This document shows positions 16,016 to 25,646 of a stretch of DNA of 64,000 bases, piece by piece. The stretch comes from an uncultured Acidobacteriota bacterium (GTDB taxonomy: Bacteria > Acidobacteriota > Blastocatellia > Pyrinomonadales > Pyrinomonadaceae), in NCBI GenBank assembly GCA_937873515.1, contig CALMYB010000003.1:62001-126000 (forward strand). The letters run 5' to 3'. How positions within the stretch are numbered: the first letter of the stretch is position 1; every line of letters starts with the position of its first letter. A program made the translations under genes and the position numbers. A model generated the notes under the pieces. That model had not been told where the DNA came from, ran no database searches, and worked only from the letters and a program-made list of their open reading frames with translations.

Positions 16016-16426
16016 ATGGAGAAATTAATGGGACGCCATGCGTCCTACTATTACGCGTTCTTTCGGATCGTTTTTGGGTTTATGTTCCTAATGCACGGAA
16101 CACAGAAGTTCCTTAACTTTCCGGCGTCGGATAAATGGGCCGGCATACCATCGGGAATGCCTTTTGTTGGCGGCATAATCGAGATAGCCTGCGGTCTGTT
16201 AATTATGGTCGGGTTTTATACGGCCATCGCGGCTTTCATCGCAAGCGGACAAATGGCAGTTGCCTATTTTATGTATCACCAGCCTAGCGGAGCGTTGCCG
16301 CGTACCAATGGAGGTGAATTAGCGGTCGCGTATTGCTTTGCCTTCCTTTATATTGCTTCGCGTGGTTCCGGGGCTTTGAGCCTGGATTCCGTCATTCGTC
16401 CGAACAAAGGAACGACTCCTTACTAA
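16016..16426 (+). CDS. DoxX family membrane protein
   Basis: A 136-residue protein with four hydrophobic segments and the DoxX opening RIVFGFMFLMHGTQKFLNFP, followed by GGIIEIACGLLIMVGFYT. Members are small integral membrane proteins, some linked to quinone-dependent or thiol redox processes; the role here is unknown. AGGAG at 16002-16006 is 9 bases before the ATG. The last 4 bases overlap the end of xseB on the opposite strand. Confidence 0.85.
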   Translation: MEKLMGRHASYYYAFFRIVFGFMFLMHGTQKFLNFPASDKWAGIPSGMPFVGGIIEIACGLLIMVGFYTAIAAFIASGQMAVAYFMYHQPSGALPRTNGGELAVAYCFAFLYIASRGSGALSLDSVIRPNKGTTPY

Positions 16427-16659
16427 CTTCGGAGCGAATCGGCATCAAGATCCTTTGTGTAGAGTTCACCGTCGGCCGAGCGTGAAAGTATTTCGATACG
16501 GCGCTCGGCCGCATCTAGCCTCTCGCGGCAAGTGCGGGAGAGGGAGATGCCTGTTTCGAACAGAGCAAGGCTTTCGTCGAGCTTTAGCTCGCCGCCCTCC
16601 AGCTTGGCGACGATCTTCTCGAGTGCTGATAACGCATCTTCAAATGACGGTTCTTTCAT
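16423..16659 (-). CDS. xseB: Exodeoxyribonuclease VII small subunit
   Basis: A 78-residue protein with the XseB helical hairpin: FEDALSALEKIVAKLEGGELKLDESLALFETG. Several XseB chains bind one XseA to make exonuclease VII, which degrades single-stranded DNA from both ends. It is the last gene of a five-gene minus-strand operon and starts 6 bases after the preceding gene. Unusually the large-subunit gene is not adjacent; one membrane-anchored protein gene lies between. Confidence 0.92.
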   Translation of the reverse strand: MKEPSFEDALSALEKIVAKLEGGELKLDESLALFETGISLSRTCRERLDAAERRIEILSRSADGELYTKDLDADSLRS

Positions 16660-16665
16660 AGTAGA

Positions 16666-17337
16666 TCATTGTAAAATTTCTTCGGCCCGGCGAAGCAGGT
16701 CTCTCAAGTCGTTCAGTCCGGTTCCATTTGCCTTGGTGCTTAGATCACCGGCCATCGCGATCGCGACAAGCTCTTCACCGATCCTGCGGGCGATCTCTGT
16801 CGCAAGAGCGTCGTCCTGAAAGCCCGTCACCTTCCAGCGATCGCCGACGCGCGTCATTTTGAGTTTCAACGGTCGATCCGGAAGCTTGCTTTCGACAATG
16901 GCATCGTCACCCTGCACCTGGACCCGCAAATATCGATCAGCCCCAACGACGATCAACGGGAATGGCACGCTGCCGAACTGATGCACCCGTTCGCGGATCA
17001 ATTTCGGAAGGGCCGGACGTGCCTGAGCCTTGACAACGGGCATTATCGGAACAGCAACTTGTTTCAGCCGTTCGATCACGGCAGGCGACAGCCCTTTTCC
17101 GTACATTTCGACAGCTTTTGCTGTAACCTGCGGCGTAAAGTTATCGGTAATAGCATCAACATCAACGAGAGAATCGAGCTCGCTTTGATCATCCCGGTTG
17201 GCCGCCTCGACGATCAGCGCGAGCGAATACTGCGGCGAATCCTTCAGATGATTCCAATAGAGCAAGGCCGCGATCGCCGCAACAAAGGCAACGGATATGA
17301 TAGCGATTCCGGCGAATTTAAGCACGTTCTTCATCAT
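16666..17337 (-). CDS. Membrane-anchored protein of unknown function between xseA and xseB
   Basis: A 223-residue protein with an N-terminal hydrophobic segment (residues about 8-28) and the rest probably periplasmic. The soluble part resembles DUF2939-type proteins: a helix beginning DSPQYSLALIVEAANRDD, a VDVDAITDNFTPQ segment, and a C-terminal beta-rich part ending in a TRVGDRWKVTGFQD strand. No catalytic motif is seen. It lies 51 bases after xseA and 6 before xseB, so it is co-transcribed with exonuclease VII genes, although a periplasmic protein has no obvious role with a cytoplasmic nuclease. Confidence 0.7.
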   Translation of the reverse strand: MMKNVLKFAGIAIISVAFVAAIAALLYWNHLKDSPQYSLALIVEAANRDDQSELDSLVDVDAITDNFTPQVTAKAVEMYGKGLSPAVIERLKQVAVPIMPVVKAQARPALPKLIRERVHQFGSVPFPLIVVGADRYLRVQVQGDDAIVESKLPDRPLKLKMTRVGDRWKVTGFQDDALATEIARRIGEELVAIAMAGDLSTKANGTGLNDLRDLLRRAEEILQ

Positions 17338-17388
17338 TTAGACCGCTTCTTTGACGCGTGAAAGGCATCGAAAGATCGCCGTGGAAAG

Positions 17389-18735
17389 CTACTCGTCGCC
17401 AAGATCCTGTGCCAAGACCTCCGCATCAAGTGTGCCTCTTTTGAGGCGGATCTTCAATTTATCGCCCTTATCGACAGAGTCAGCGGAAGTAACGATCGTC
17501 CCCTCCGCGTCCAAAGTTACGGAATATCCTCGAGACAACGCAGCAAGCGGAGAAAGCGCGTCGAGCTTTGCGGCGAGCAGGCCAAGTTCCCCTTTTCGTC
17601 TTGTTTGAGCGGCGTTGGCATTGACGATGAGGCGGTGCGCAAGCATCTCTGACCGTGCCTTCAGGCGTTCGGCACTTGCCCGCAACGTATTGATCGAGAT
17701 CTTCGCAGCGGCCTCGAGGTATCTGCGCGATGCTGTCGAGCGGGCAGCGTCCGCCGCATTTATGAGGCGTTCGAAAGCAAGAGAAGTTGCTGCGTCGCGC
17801 GTTGAAAGCGTATTTTCGATGGAGATGAACATTCGCTCTTCGGCCGAAGCAAAATATGCCATCAGGTCTTCCTCTACGGCGGCGACGATCGCGGCCGCAT
17901 CAGACGGCGTAGCGGCGCGTCGGTCCGCCGCGTGGTCGGCTATCGTCGTATCGATCTCGTGGCCGACGGCCGAGATCACGGGTATCTCACTGGCACGTAT
18001 CGCCCTCGCAAGAGCCTCATCGTTAAAGGCCCAAAGATCTTCGGGCGAACCGCCGCCGCGGCCTACGATCACGGCATCGAGCTTTGCACCGTCCTTCAGG
18101 CTGCGGTTGTATTCGTTAAGCGCGTTGAGAGCTCGCCGTATGCTGTCTGCCGCACCTTCACCCTGAACCGATGCCGGAGCGAATACGACGCTCACCGAAC
18201 GCGCCCGCCGTGTGATGACGGTCAAAATGTCGTGGAACGCGGCACCTTTCTTTGTCGTCACGATACCGATCCGCCGCGGGAAGAAAGGCAGCGGACGTTT
18301 GAGTTCCGGAGCAAACAGCCCCTCACGCTCAAGGCGGCCGTAGATCTCTTGAAAAGCTGCGGCAAGTGCGCCTTCGCCTGAAGGTTCGAGCGAATCGACG
18401 CTCAGCGAAAGCTCACCGCGTTCGCGCCAAAAATTAATGCGTCCGCGAACTCGAACGCAGATACCGTTCTTTGGGCGGAACCTGATCCGAAAATTCGTGC
18501 CCTTCCAACACGCACACCTGATCTGGGAAGTACCGTCGTTAAGGTTAAAATACCAATGCCCGCTTGCCGCAACGTTGAAGCCTACGACCTCGCCTTCGAC
18601 CCATACGGACGCAAAACTGCGTTCGAGCTGAGCCCCGATCTCGGCATTGAGTTCAGTAACCGTCATTGGACGGCGAACTTCATTTTCGCCGTCTTCTTCC
18701 TGCAATATCGCTTCAAATAGTGTGCTTCCGTTCAC
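17389..18735 (-). CDS. xseA: Exodeoxyribonuclease VII large subunit
   Basis: A 448-residue catalytic subunit. An OB-fold DNA-binding domain opens with TVTELNAEIGAQLERSFASVWVEGEV and includes GHWYFNLNDGTSQIRCACWKG. The catalytic core has RIGIVTTKKGAAFHDI and the VIVGRGGGSPEDLWAFNDE and AVGHEIDTTIADHAADRRAATPS motifs; a coiled-coil and the closing SPLAALSRGYSV segment follow. The start at 18735 overlaps the VWA gene stop by 4 bases and adds 23 residues before the usual family start; Met24 (18666) is an alternative. Exonuclease VII acts on single-stranded DNA in repair and recombination. Confidence 0.92.
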   Translation of the reverse strand: MNGSTLFEAILQEEDGENEVRRPMTVTELNAEIGAQLERSFASVWVEGEVVGFNVAASGHWYFNLNDGTSQIRCACWKGTNFRIRFRPKNGICVRVRGRINFWRERGELSLSVDSLEPSGEGALAAAFQEIYGRLEREGLFAPELKRPLPFFPRRIGIVTTKKGAAFHDILTVITRRARSVSVVFAPASVQGEGAADSIRRALNALNEYNRSLKDGAKLDAVIVGRGGGSPEDLWAFNDEALARAIRASEIPVISAVGHEIDTTIADHAADRRAATPSDAAAIVAAVEEDLMAYFASAEERMFISIENTLSTRDAATSLAFERLINAADAARSTASRRYLEAAAKISINTLRASAERLKARSEMLAHRLIVNANAAQTRRKGELGLLAAKLDALSPLAALSRGYSVTLDAEGTIVTSADSVDKGDKLKIRLKRGTLDAEVLAQDLGDE

Positions 18736-20450
18736 GGTGTCTGTTCCTGATCGGCCCGCATCTCGGCAGCCTTTACCGACGAAATGGTCACAAAAAGGTC
18801 CTCACGTTTTACACGGATCCTAAGATTCGGCGGAACACCTTTTTCAGGGCTCGACGACCGAAAAGTAATGGTGTAGGCTCCCCTAAGCTGCTTGACAATG
18901 TCCTCGTATGCGGTATTGATCTGTGCAAGACGTGAGATCGGAAAGAACACGCCGCCCGAGACCTTCGCAAGTTTCTCGCCTTCGCCTTCGCTGCGTTTTG
19001 TCAGCGACATATACCGCTTTCGCATCGGGTCGATATCCTTCTTCCCGAGCATCTCCTCTTGGATCAACCCTGTGGGAACAAAGAGCGGATAGATCATCGC
19101 GCCGCTTTCCTGTATCGAGCCAAGAAGCGAATCGAATGCAAGAAAAGAGCGGTTATCATCGCCGTCCGAAAGAATGACGATCGCCGTACGTTCACCTTTC
19201 ATCGGCCGCAGGACATCCGCGATCGTAAATGCGAGAGCGTCGTAGAATGCGGTGCCGCCGCCGGCCTCGAAAGAATCAAGCGTCTCTGAAAGGTGCTCCT
19301 TGTCGGTGGAGAAGCCGCTCAAGACCTTAACGTCATCATTGAATACGATGATCGATATCCTGTCTTTCTTCTCGACCGTTTCGATGAATGCACGCGCGGC
19401 TTTTCGGATGAACGTGATGTAATTTTCAACGCTGCCCGAAACGTCAAGCAAAAGCACTAAATTGAACGGAGCGTCTGAGCGGTCAACTTTGACGATCGAC
19501 CGTTGTTCTCCCGACTCTGTAACGACAAAATCCGATTCTTTCAGATCTGGGACCGCACGATTCTGCACGTCAACGACGCGTACAAGCGCCGTCTTGAACT
19601 CTGCCGCCGGCCCCGACTCACGACCGGACGAATTGCCGAGCGAAGGCAGGCGTTTCATCGGGGGCAAGCTGCGAAGATAATCACCGTAGTACTGCGGTGC
19701 AGCACGCCTGATAGCCTCCATCAGCAACGAATCTCCGCTTCGAACGATCGCTTTGGCGGCTTCGGTCAACGGCCTTTCCCGAAGGTCGCTTCCGACCTCA
19801 TTCGGCGGGACATTGATAAGAACGATGCCGCGCGCTGTCGAAAATTTGAGCTGAATATGATCAGGAACCTCGCTTTGTGCATCGACATCCTTATCTTTAT
19901 GCGACTTTTTGGCCTTTTCACCGTTCTGGCCTTCGATCACAAATCGGCCCGCACTCTTCTCTTTGACTTTCTCAAGTTCGAAGTCCGCGACGAATCTCGG
20001 ACGCGACTGCGTCCATTCGAGATCGTACTTAACGGAGCTTGCCGGAACGTCGGTCGTGATCGTGCCGGTTGTCGTTCTTGCTTCAACAGATTCAAAATTG
20101 CCGACGATCGCGATCTCGCCATCGCGTGTTTCAATTCGAACACGGCACCTTTGCGGCAAGATCACGGTAAGGTCAATGCGCTTATCCCGATCCTTTGGAA
20201 CAACCTCGACCCTCCCGGCTGCCACCTTTACATCGCCCGAAGACACGCCGGCCGGCGAGGAGCCGGCGAGCGAAGGTATCTGGTCCTTTTCCGCCCGCAC
20301 GAGCACACGGCCGTACAAATTCGTAATATCCAGCTTCGCACCATCTTTCACCTTCAATTCCGTGGTGAAATTTTGTGCATTTGCGCTCAATGCCGCTGCA
20401 AGGCATATAGCAGATAAAAAAACCAGGTGTTTAGCGAAGGGCCTGATCAC
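18732..20450 (-). CDS. Exported von Willebrand factor A domain protein
   Basis: A 572-residue protein with a Sec signal peptide (about residues 1-25, ending SANA). Residues about 30-175 form a beta-rich region resembling adhesin/DUF4097-type repeats (DITNLYGRVLVRAEKD, RIETRDGEIAIVGNFESVEARTTTG style). The VWA domain (about 325-520) has an intact MIDAS: DVSGS (Asp336, Ser338, Ser340), the Thr in GGGTAFYDAL and the Asp in LSDGDDNRS. This layout matches the VWFA-related proteins abundant in Acidobacteriota. Metal-dependent protein binding in the periplasm or at the surface is likely. It abuts the kinase gene and overlaps xseA, so all are in one operon. Confidence 0.82.
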   Translation of the reverse strand: MIRPFAKHLVFLSAICLAAALSANAQNFTTELKVKDGAKLDITNLYGRVLVRAEKDQIPSLAGSSPAGVSSGDVKVAAGRVEVVPKDRDKRIDLTVILPQRCRVRIETRDGEIAIVGNFESVEARTTTGTITTDVPASSVKYDLEWTQSRPRFVADFELEKVKEKSAGRFVIEGQNGEKAKKSHKDKDVDAQSEVPDHIQLKFSTARGIVLINVPPNEVGSDLRERPLTEAAKAIVRSGDSLLMEAIRRAAPQYYGDYLRSLPPMKRLPSLGNSSGRESGPAAEFKTALVRVVDVQNRAVPDLKESDFVVTESGEQRSIVKVDRSDAPFNLVLLLDVSGSVENYITFIRKAARAFIETVEKKDRISIIVFNDDVKVLSGFSTDKEHLSETLDSFEAGGGTAFYDALAFTIADVLRPMKGERTAIVILSDGDDNRSFLAFDSLLGSIQESGAMIYPLFVPTGLIQEEMLGKKDIDPMRKRYMSLTKRSEGEGEKLAKVSGGVFFPISRLAQINTAYEDIVKQLRGAYTITFRSSSPEKGVPPNLRIRVKREDLFVTISSVKAAEMRADQEQTP

Positions 20451-22739
20451 TTACGGTTCGCTTTGGGGACGAATGGATTGCAGCCTGCGACGGCGGACGC
20501 GCTGCTGCCACTTTTTCTTTGGTCGGTCATCGTCATCAAATCGATCAACTAGATCATCCATCGATTCGCCGCCGGCGAGACGCGTTTTCAAATAGAGCAA
20601 CGCAACGATTATAGCAGAAAACGAAAGTACGATTATTTGAACCGGCAGCCAAATGATCTGAAAGATCGACTCGAGCAAGGTTTGCTTAACACGCTTCGAC
20701 GTATCCATCTTGTCATGCTTTCCATCGGTGATCTCGACAGAAGACCGGCGGCCGACACTGTACCTAATACTGTCGTCATCGCCCGAGGCCGAAACCGTAA
20801 CGCCGGCGGGCGGTTCCGCTTCGGAACGAGCCTGCTCGACGGCGGCCTCCGGATCGATCCCTTTGCCGGCCAGGTTTATCAGGGACGATAACGTTCCGGC
20901 GAGAAGCATCGGCGTTAACATCATTATCATCCCGGCGGCGACCGTCGTGGCGAGAGCCCGCTTTGTCAATGTAACCGAACGGCGAAATGCCTGCACAAAG
21001 CGCAGACCTTCGATCATCGCGACCGGTATCACCAACATAGTCGATCCATAGGCAAAGAAGAAACCCGCCAGCGTGGCAATGGACCCGGCCACGAGGCCAA
21101 TGATCGGCGCACCGATATCTATCCCTGCTGCGGACGAGATGATCTGAAGTACGCCCCATACGACAAGAAAAACGCCCGCAAACACGCCGACGGCCACAGC
21201 GAACGGCACGAAGGCGGCAGCGATGCCGGAGATAGACAGACTCTTCCAATGCTTTCTGATCTGGCGAACGGCAGGGCGTATCCGCACCGGCCTTAGCGGC
21301 ATCACAAGGTATTGGACAACGATCCAGACGATCGTTCCGACGTTGAAGACCGAACAGAACGCGCTCACGAATGTTAGAGCCAGCACTACTCCTGCCAAGA
21401 TGATGGCAGCCGTCATGTCCGAAAAGATATTGCTTACCCGAAGGAAAGAAAGAAGGATCTGAAGCAGCGTCAACACGATGACAGGCAGCTGAAAGATCGC
21501 GGTTACGATCAGGAACTTCGGAAGGTGCTCCCCATAGATCACGAGGGAGCGGCGCAGCAGCCCGAAGATCCCATCGGCTCGAGCCTGAAGTTCATCAGAG
21601 AATGCAAGCGCCGTCTGCGGACGCTTCTCCGGGTCTTTTGAAAGTGCGGCCTCGATGGCCCAACGCATTTTCTTGCGCACACCTCGAGCAACAAGACGCG
21701 GCGGCGGCGCTTCTTTGTGCGCCGCCATGACGACCTTGTAGTCGCCCTCGAAAGGTGTCCGGCCCGAGAGCATCTGGTATGCGATGACACCAAGGCTATA
21801 AATGTCCGATCGTGCATCGAGAATATCCCCACGACATTGCTCCGGGGACATATAGAGCGGCGTTCCGAGAACGGCACCCGCACGTGTCAACCCCGCCGAA
21901 CTGTGAGAGTCGACCAATGACCTGGGAGTGGTCCGACCCGAATCGGCCGGATCAGAATGTACAATTCGTGTTTCCACGCCATCCGCTCCGATCGGGGTCA
22001 CGTAGATCGCTGTCGCCTGGTCGTCGGCCGTAACACTCTCGATATCTAGGTCCGCAGTGCTCGCGGCCCCGGCCTTTGTCGCGTCAACGACCAACGTCGA
22101 GGCTCCGTCACCGGCCACCGTGTTTCCGTCAAGTTTCGCGTCGATCGTGTCAGAATGCGCGCCGATGGTGGGCAATGCGGCCAGGTCGGAATCCTCAGGT
22201 GCACTACTCGGCTCATTCTGGTACTCTTCCAGCTTTGCGATTCCGAAATCGAGAACCTTTACCGTATAACCGCCGCGGCGGTTCGGTTCAAGCCAAATAT
22301 TATCCGGCTTGAGATCGCGGTGAATGATTCCCTGTGCGTGTGCTTCGTTAACGGCGGAACAGACCTGCTCCAGAATGTCGAGTGTCCACGAGACCGGAAG
22401 ATTGCGCTCCTCATCCAGGATCTCACCCAAGGTGCAGCCGTCGAGGTACTCCATCACAAGGTACGCGACCTGCCCCTCAGACAGTTCGGCAAACCCGAAA
22501 TCTGTAACATCAACAACGTTCGGATGTCGCAGGCGACCTGCGGCCCGCGCTTCTCTGCGAAAACGCTCGACGAATTCGGCGCGCTGCATGAACTGCGGCG
22601 AGATCACCTTGACGGCAACAGGTCTCTCAGTACCAAGGTGAACGCCAAGATACACCGTTCCCATACCGCCGCGGCCAAGTTCACGCGTCAGTTGGTATTT
22701 GCCGTCAATTGTCCTGCCAACGAGGGCCGGCGACTCCAT
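20451..22739 (-). CDS. Transmembrane Ser/Thr protein kinase with a very long activation segment
   Basis: A 762-residue Hanks-type (PknB-like) kinase. The N-terminal lobe has GRGGMGTVYLG and Lys44; the catalytic loop is HRDLKPDN (Asp142) and the metal site DFG begins at Asp164. The substrate-side SPEQ motif comes only at residue 298, so about 100 extra residues rich in Ala, Asp, Thr and Ser sit in the activation segment. Residues about 410-740 hold six or more hydrophobic segments. It should phosphorylate cytoplasmic proteins from a membrane position. A GGTGAG Shine-Dalgarno sequence precedes the ATG. It heads the kinase-VWA-xseA-DUF-xseB operon. Confidence 0.88.
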   Translation of the reverse strand: MESPALVGRTIDGKYQLTRELGRGGMGTVYLGVHLGTERPVAVKVISPQFMQRAEFVERFRREARAAGRLRHPNVVDVTDFGFAELSEGQVAYLVMEYLDGCTLGEILDEERNLPVSWTLDILEQVCSAVNEAHAQGIIHRDLKPDNIWLEPNRRGGYTVKVLDFGIAKLEEYQNEPSSAPEDSDLAALPTIGAHSDTIDAKLDGNTVAGDGASTLVVDATKAGAASTADLDIESVTADDQATAIYVTPIGADGVETRIVHSDPADSGRTTPRSLVDSHSSAGLTRAGAVLGTPLYMSPEQCRGDILDARSDIYSLGVIAYQMLSGRTPFEGDYKVVMAAHKEAPPPRLVARGVRKKMRWAIEAALSKDPEKRPQTALAFSDELQARADGIFGLLRRSLVIYGEHLPKFLIVTAIFQLPVIVLTLLQILLSFLRVSNIFSDMTAAIILAGVVLALTFVSAFCSVFNVGTIVWIVVQYLVMPLRPVRIRPAVRQIRKHWKSLSISGIAAAFVPFAVAVGVFAGVFLVVWGVLQIISSAAGIDIGAPIIGLVAGSIATLAGFFFAYGSTMLVIPVAMIEGLRFVQAFRRSVTLTKRALATTVAAGMIMMLTPMLLAGTLSSLINLAGKGIDPEAAVEQARSEAEPPAGVTVSASGDDDSIRYSVGRRSSVEITDGKHDKMDTSKRVKQTLLESIFQIIWLPVQIIVLSFSAIIVALLYLKTRLAGGESMDDLVDRFDDDDRPKKKWQQRVRRRRLQSIRPQSEP

Positions 22740-22831
22740 AGAAGCTCACCTTTCGGTTAAATAAAGACGTTACGCGACTACCACGATCCAATGCAAGGTT
22801 CGATGCCAAAACCTTTGAAATGTTCTGCTCC

Positions 22832-22876
22832 GAAAAGAAACTCAGCCGGTCGAACGATCTGGTCCGGCCGGCTGAG
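22832..22876 (-). terminator. Intrinsic terminator of the M1 peptidase gene
   Basis: On the minus strand CTCAGCCGG (22876-22868) pairs with CCGGCTGAG (22849-22841), followed by TTTCTTTTC. It lies about 30 bases after the stop of the M1 peptidase gene and separates it from the kinase operon. Confidence 0.85.
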
Positions 22877-22904
22877 CAAAAGCGGTAAAATGCAGAAAAT
22901 ACCG

Positions 22905-25526
22905 CTATTTCTTGATGTTCGCCTTGAACGCCGCCTCCCATTGCGTGATCACGGGCATTGCCTGTGCATTGTCCTTGAACTTCTCCTTGAGAGCGTCAAA
23001 GATCTGCTGCCCTCGCGGATCGCCAAGCTTTATCGCCCCTTGGGCGGCGGTGACCAGCCCTTGGATGTCGTTTGCGGCAAGTGCGGTCTTGAACTGCGTG
23101 AGCAAAAGGTCGAACGCTCTTGGATCACCATTTGCGGTCGCTGCAGCGGTGGTCGCGGCCGTAGCCCTTACGGCCGTCGAATGCCCTTTGTCGTTGGCGA
23201 TCGCGATCGCAACATCAAATCCGCGTTTGTCGCCGAGCGCTTCGAGCCCACGCAATCCGGCGACGAGCAAGCGGTCATGCCACGACTTTGAATTCACGAG
23301 CTTTGACAATGCGTCGAACGCCTTTGCATCCTTTGTTGCACCGAGTGCCGGAGCTGCCTGGTCGATGACGCCGTAGCTTCGGTCATTCAACGCAGCAAGA
23401 TACTCCGGAACGAACTTCGCGTCCTGGGTCTCACCAAGAAGCTCGATCGCATCCGCACGTATGAGCGATTCCTTATCCTTGGTAAGCCTAAGGACAACCG
23501 CCTCGACCTTCGGATCAAGCTTGGCCGCCGGACGTTTTTGACCCGGTGCCGGATCGGGCGAATAGACGTTCGCGATGAATGCGAGAGCTGCACGACGAAC
23601 TCGCCAGAACGGATCCTTCTCCGCCGAGACGATCAGCGCGTCAACAAACTTTGCCTCGACCGCTTTGTCATTCTTTGCAAGGCTCTGGAGTTCACCCATT
23701 GCCCAACGGCGGGCGATCATATCCTTATCGTTCGCCATTTGGTAGAGCAACTCGTCCGCGCTCTTCTTGAAGGTCATCTCCTTTAGAAGAGTTCCTTCGT
23801 AATCGAAGTTCACGATCTTCGGCTCGGCGGCGGAATCGAACGTAAAGGTGTTAGTTTCCTTCGGGTCGATCCAAACTCGATGGATCGTGCCGTCGATCTC
23901 GACCTCGACCCACGTCTGGAAATACCGCGTCTGCGGGAACGGATTTGTCTCGTCGGGCTGCTGCGTTTGTTTGACATTGAGCGTCAGCTTCTTCGAGGCG
24001 GCATCATAGCTCTTTGTGATGTCAAAAACAGGGTGTCCCATCTTATAGAGCCATTCATCGAAGAACCAGTCGAGTGACTGCCCTGTCGATTCTTCGAACG
24101 CAATTCGAAGGTCTTCGGTAGAAACGGGCTGATGAGCGTTCGTCTTCAGGTAGTTGTTCAACGCAAGGAAGAAACCGGCATCACCGACCGTCTTCCGGAG
24201 CATATGCAGGACGCTGCCGCCGCCGGGATACGCGTAGTTGTCGAACATTGCGTCCTTGTTCGCATAGTATTTGGTTACGATCGGGCGGCGATTTCCGCGC
24301 GCCCAATCACCAAGGACGGTGTTTTGATTCGCACGCACGTCACTATAGAGAAATTCATCGTGGCCCTTGAATTTCTCATCCCACATTGACTGCATATACG
24401 TCGCAAAACTCTCATTGAGCCATATCTGGCCCCAATCTCGACAGGTAACATAATCGCCGAACCATTGGTGCGCAAGCTCGTGCGACTGCAGGCTTTCGCT
24501 GTCTTCGTCCAAGAGCTCGCGGTCGTCGTGGATCATCTCCTCAATCTGCGTGGTCGCCGAAATATTCTCCATTCCGCCGCCAAAATCTTCGACAAATGCC
24601 TGCGAATACTTTGGATACGGATAGCGGACGCCGGTGATGTCAGAAAAGAACTTGATCGTCGCCGGCAGGTTCTTCGTTGTCGCTGCGACCTCTTTTGTTT
24701 CGTTCGTATAGCCGTAGTTATAGACCGGCGTGCCTTCGAAATTCTGCACGACCGGAGTCGTTTCGGCGACGACGATCGATGTCAGGTAATTCGCGTACGG
24801 CTGGTCCATCTTCCAGTAGAATGTACGCGTGCCGTCCTTGTTCTCCGTCGTGCTTTCAAGCTTGCCGTTAGAGACAACAAAGAACGGCTTCGCGACCGTA
24901 GCTCGAAGCTCGGTCGTTCGGAAGTCGTTGGGCGTGTCGTAGGACGGAAACCAATAGCGGTTGAACTCCGTTTCTCCTTGTGACCAGATCTGTCGCGGCT
25001 TGTTCGGATCGTCCGGCCCGGGCTTTATGAATCGAAGGCCTTTTCCAAATCCGCCGATCGGCGAATTCGCATCAGCCTCATTGACGTAATGCGTGGCATA
25101 AGAGATCTTCACCGCACTTTCTTCACCGGCCTTTACGGTTCGATTGAGCGTGATCACCAGGTTGTCGTTGCCGTCTTTCCCGGCATAGTCGAATTTAAGG
25201 GGTGAACCGTCCGCAGCCTTGACCCAGTTGATCGTCATATACGCCGCATCAAGAGTGAGCTGGTTCGAATCGGCGAACGGCGCGAACGAGACGGTCTCCT
25301 CGCCCATCGCCTGTTCTTTGTCCCAGTCGAACCGAAGGTCGATCGAAAGGTGCTTGATATCGTATTTGCGGCTTCGGATCCAATTTACCGGAGGCAGTTT
25401 GCCCGCGTCGGCGAATAGGCCAAGTGAATCGGCAGGTAGAGGACGAATGAAGGCAAAACTTGGAGCGGTAAAAACGAAAAGAATCGCTACAGTCGCGATT
25501 CGACGGAAAAACATCTTTGAAATCAT
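22905..25526 (-). CDS. Exported M1 family aminopeptidase with C-terminal HEAT repeats
   Basis: An 873-residue zinc peptidase. A signal peptide ends near residue 25 (APSFAF). The beta-sandwich domain is followed by the substrate motif GGGMENISA and the zinc site HELAH (His349, Glu350, His353) with the third ligand Glu372 in NESFATY, 18 residues on. The C-terminal 270 residues are HEAT-like alpha repeats (ARRWAMGELQSL, WRVRRAALAFIANVY, IRADAIELLGETQ). It should remove N-terminal amino acids from peptides in the periplasm or outside the cell. Flanked by its own terminator; no operon partner is evident. Confidence 0.92.
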   Translation of the reverse strand: MISKMFFRRIATVAILFVFTAPSFAFIRPLPADSLGLFADAGKLPPVNWIRSRKYDIKHLSIDLRFDWDKEQAMGEETVSFAPFADSNQLTLDAAYMTINWVKAADGSPLKFDYAGKDGNDNLVITLNRTVKAGEESAVKISYATHYVNEADANSPIGGFGKGLRFIKPGPDDPNKPRQIWSQGETEFNRYWFPSYDTPNDFRTTELRATVAKPFFVVSNGKLESTTENKDGTRTFYWKMDQPYANYLTSIVVAETTPVVQNFEGTPVYNYGYTNETKEVAATTKNLPATIKFFSDITGVRYPYPKYSQAFVEDFGGGMENISATTQIEEMIHDDRELLDEDSESLQSHELAHQWFGDYVTCRDWGQIWLNESFATYMQSMWDEKFKGHDEFLYSDVRANQNTVLGDWARGNRRPIVTKYYANKDAMFDNYAYPGGGSVLHMLRKTVGDAGFFLALNNYLKTNAHQPVSTEDLRIAFEESTGQSLDWFFDEWLYKMGHPVFDITKSYDAASKKLTLNVKQTQQPDETNPFPQTRYFQTWVEVEIDGTIHRVWIDPKETNTFTFDSAAEPKIVNFDYEGTLLKEMTFKKSADELLYQMANDKDMIARRWAMGELQSLAKNDKAVEAKFVDALIVSAEKDPFWRVRRAALAFIANVYSPDPAPGQKRPAAKLDPKVEAVVLRLTKDKESLIRADAIELLGETQDAKFVPEYLAALNDRSYGVIDQAAPALGATKDAKAFDALSKLVNSKSWHDRLLVAGLRGLEALGDKRGFDVAIAIANDKGHSTAVRATAATTAAATANGDPRAFDLLLTQFKTALAANDIQGLVTAAQGAIKLGDPRGQQIFDALKEKFKDNAQAMPVITQWEAAFKANIKK

Positions 25527-25646
25527 AGGTTTAGAGGTACGCGATCAGAAATAAATGTCCGTATTCAATTTCGTTACGCGCAATTTCTTTCAATTGTTTC
25601 ACAAAAGTTTCCGCCCGCCCCGCGATCCTCCAGACCAGCGCCGCAA

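Noticed and set aside
16423..17337. Considered whether the DUF gene between xseA and xseB is part of the nuclease
   Set aside because: It carries an N-terminal membrane anchor and a DUF2939-like domain, so it is not an exonuclease VII subunit by sequence.
19503..20417. A 304-codon plus-strand frame opposite the VWA gene
   Set aside because: Antisense shadow; rich in Arg, Cys and Phe with no signal or domain, while the minus-strand frame has a complete signal peptide and MIDAS motif.
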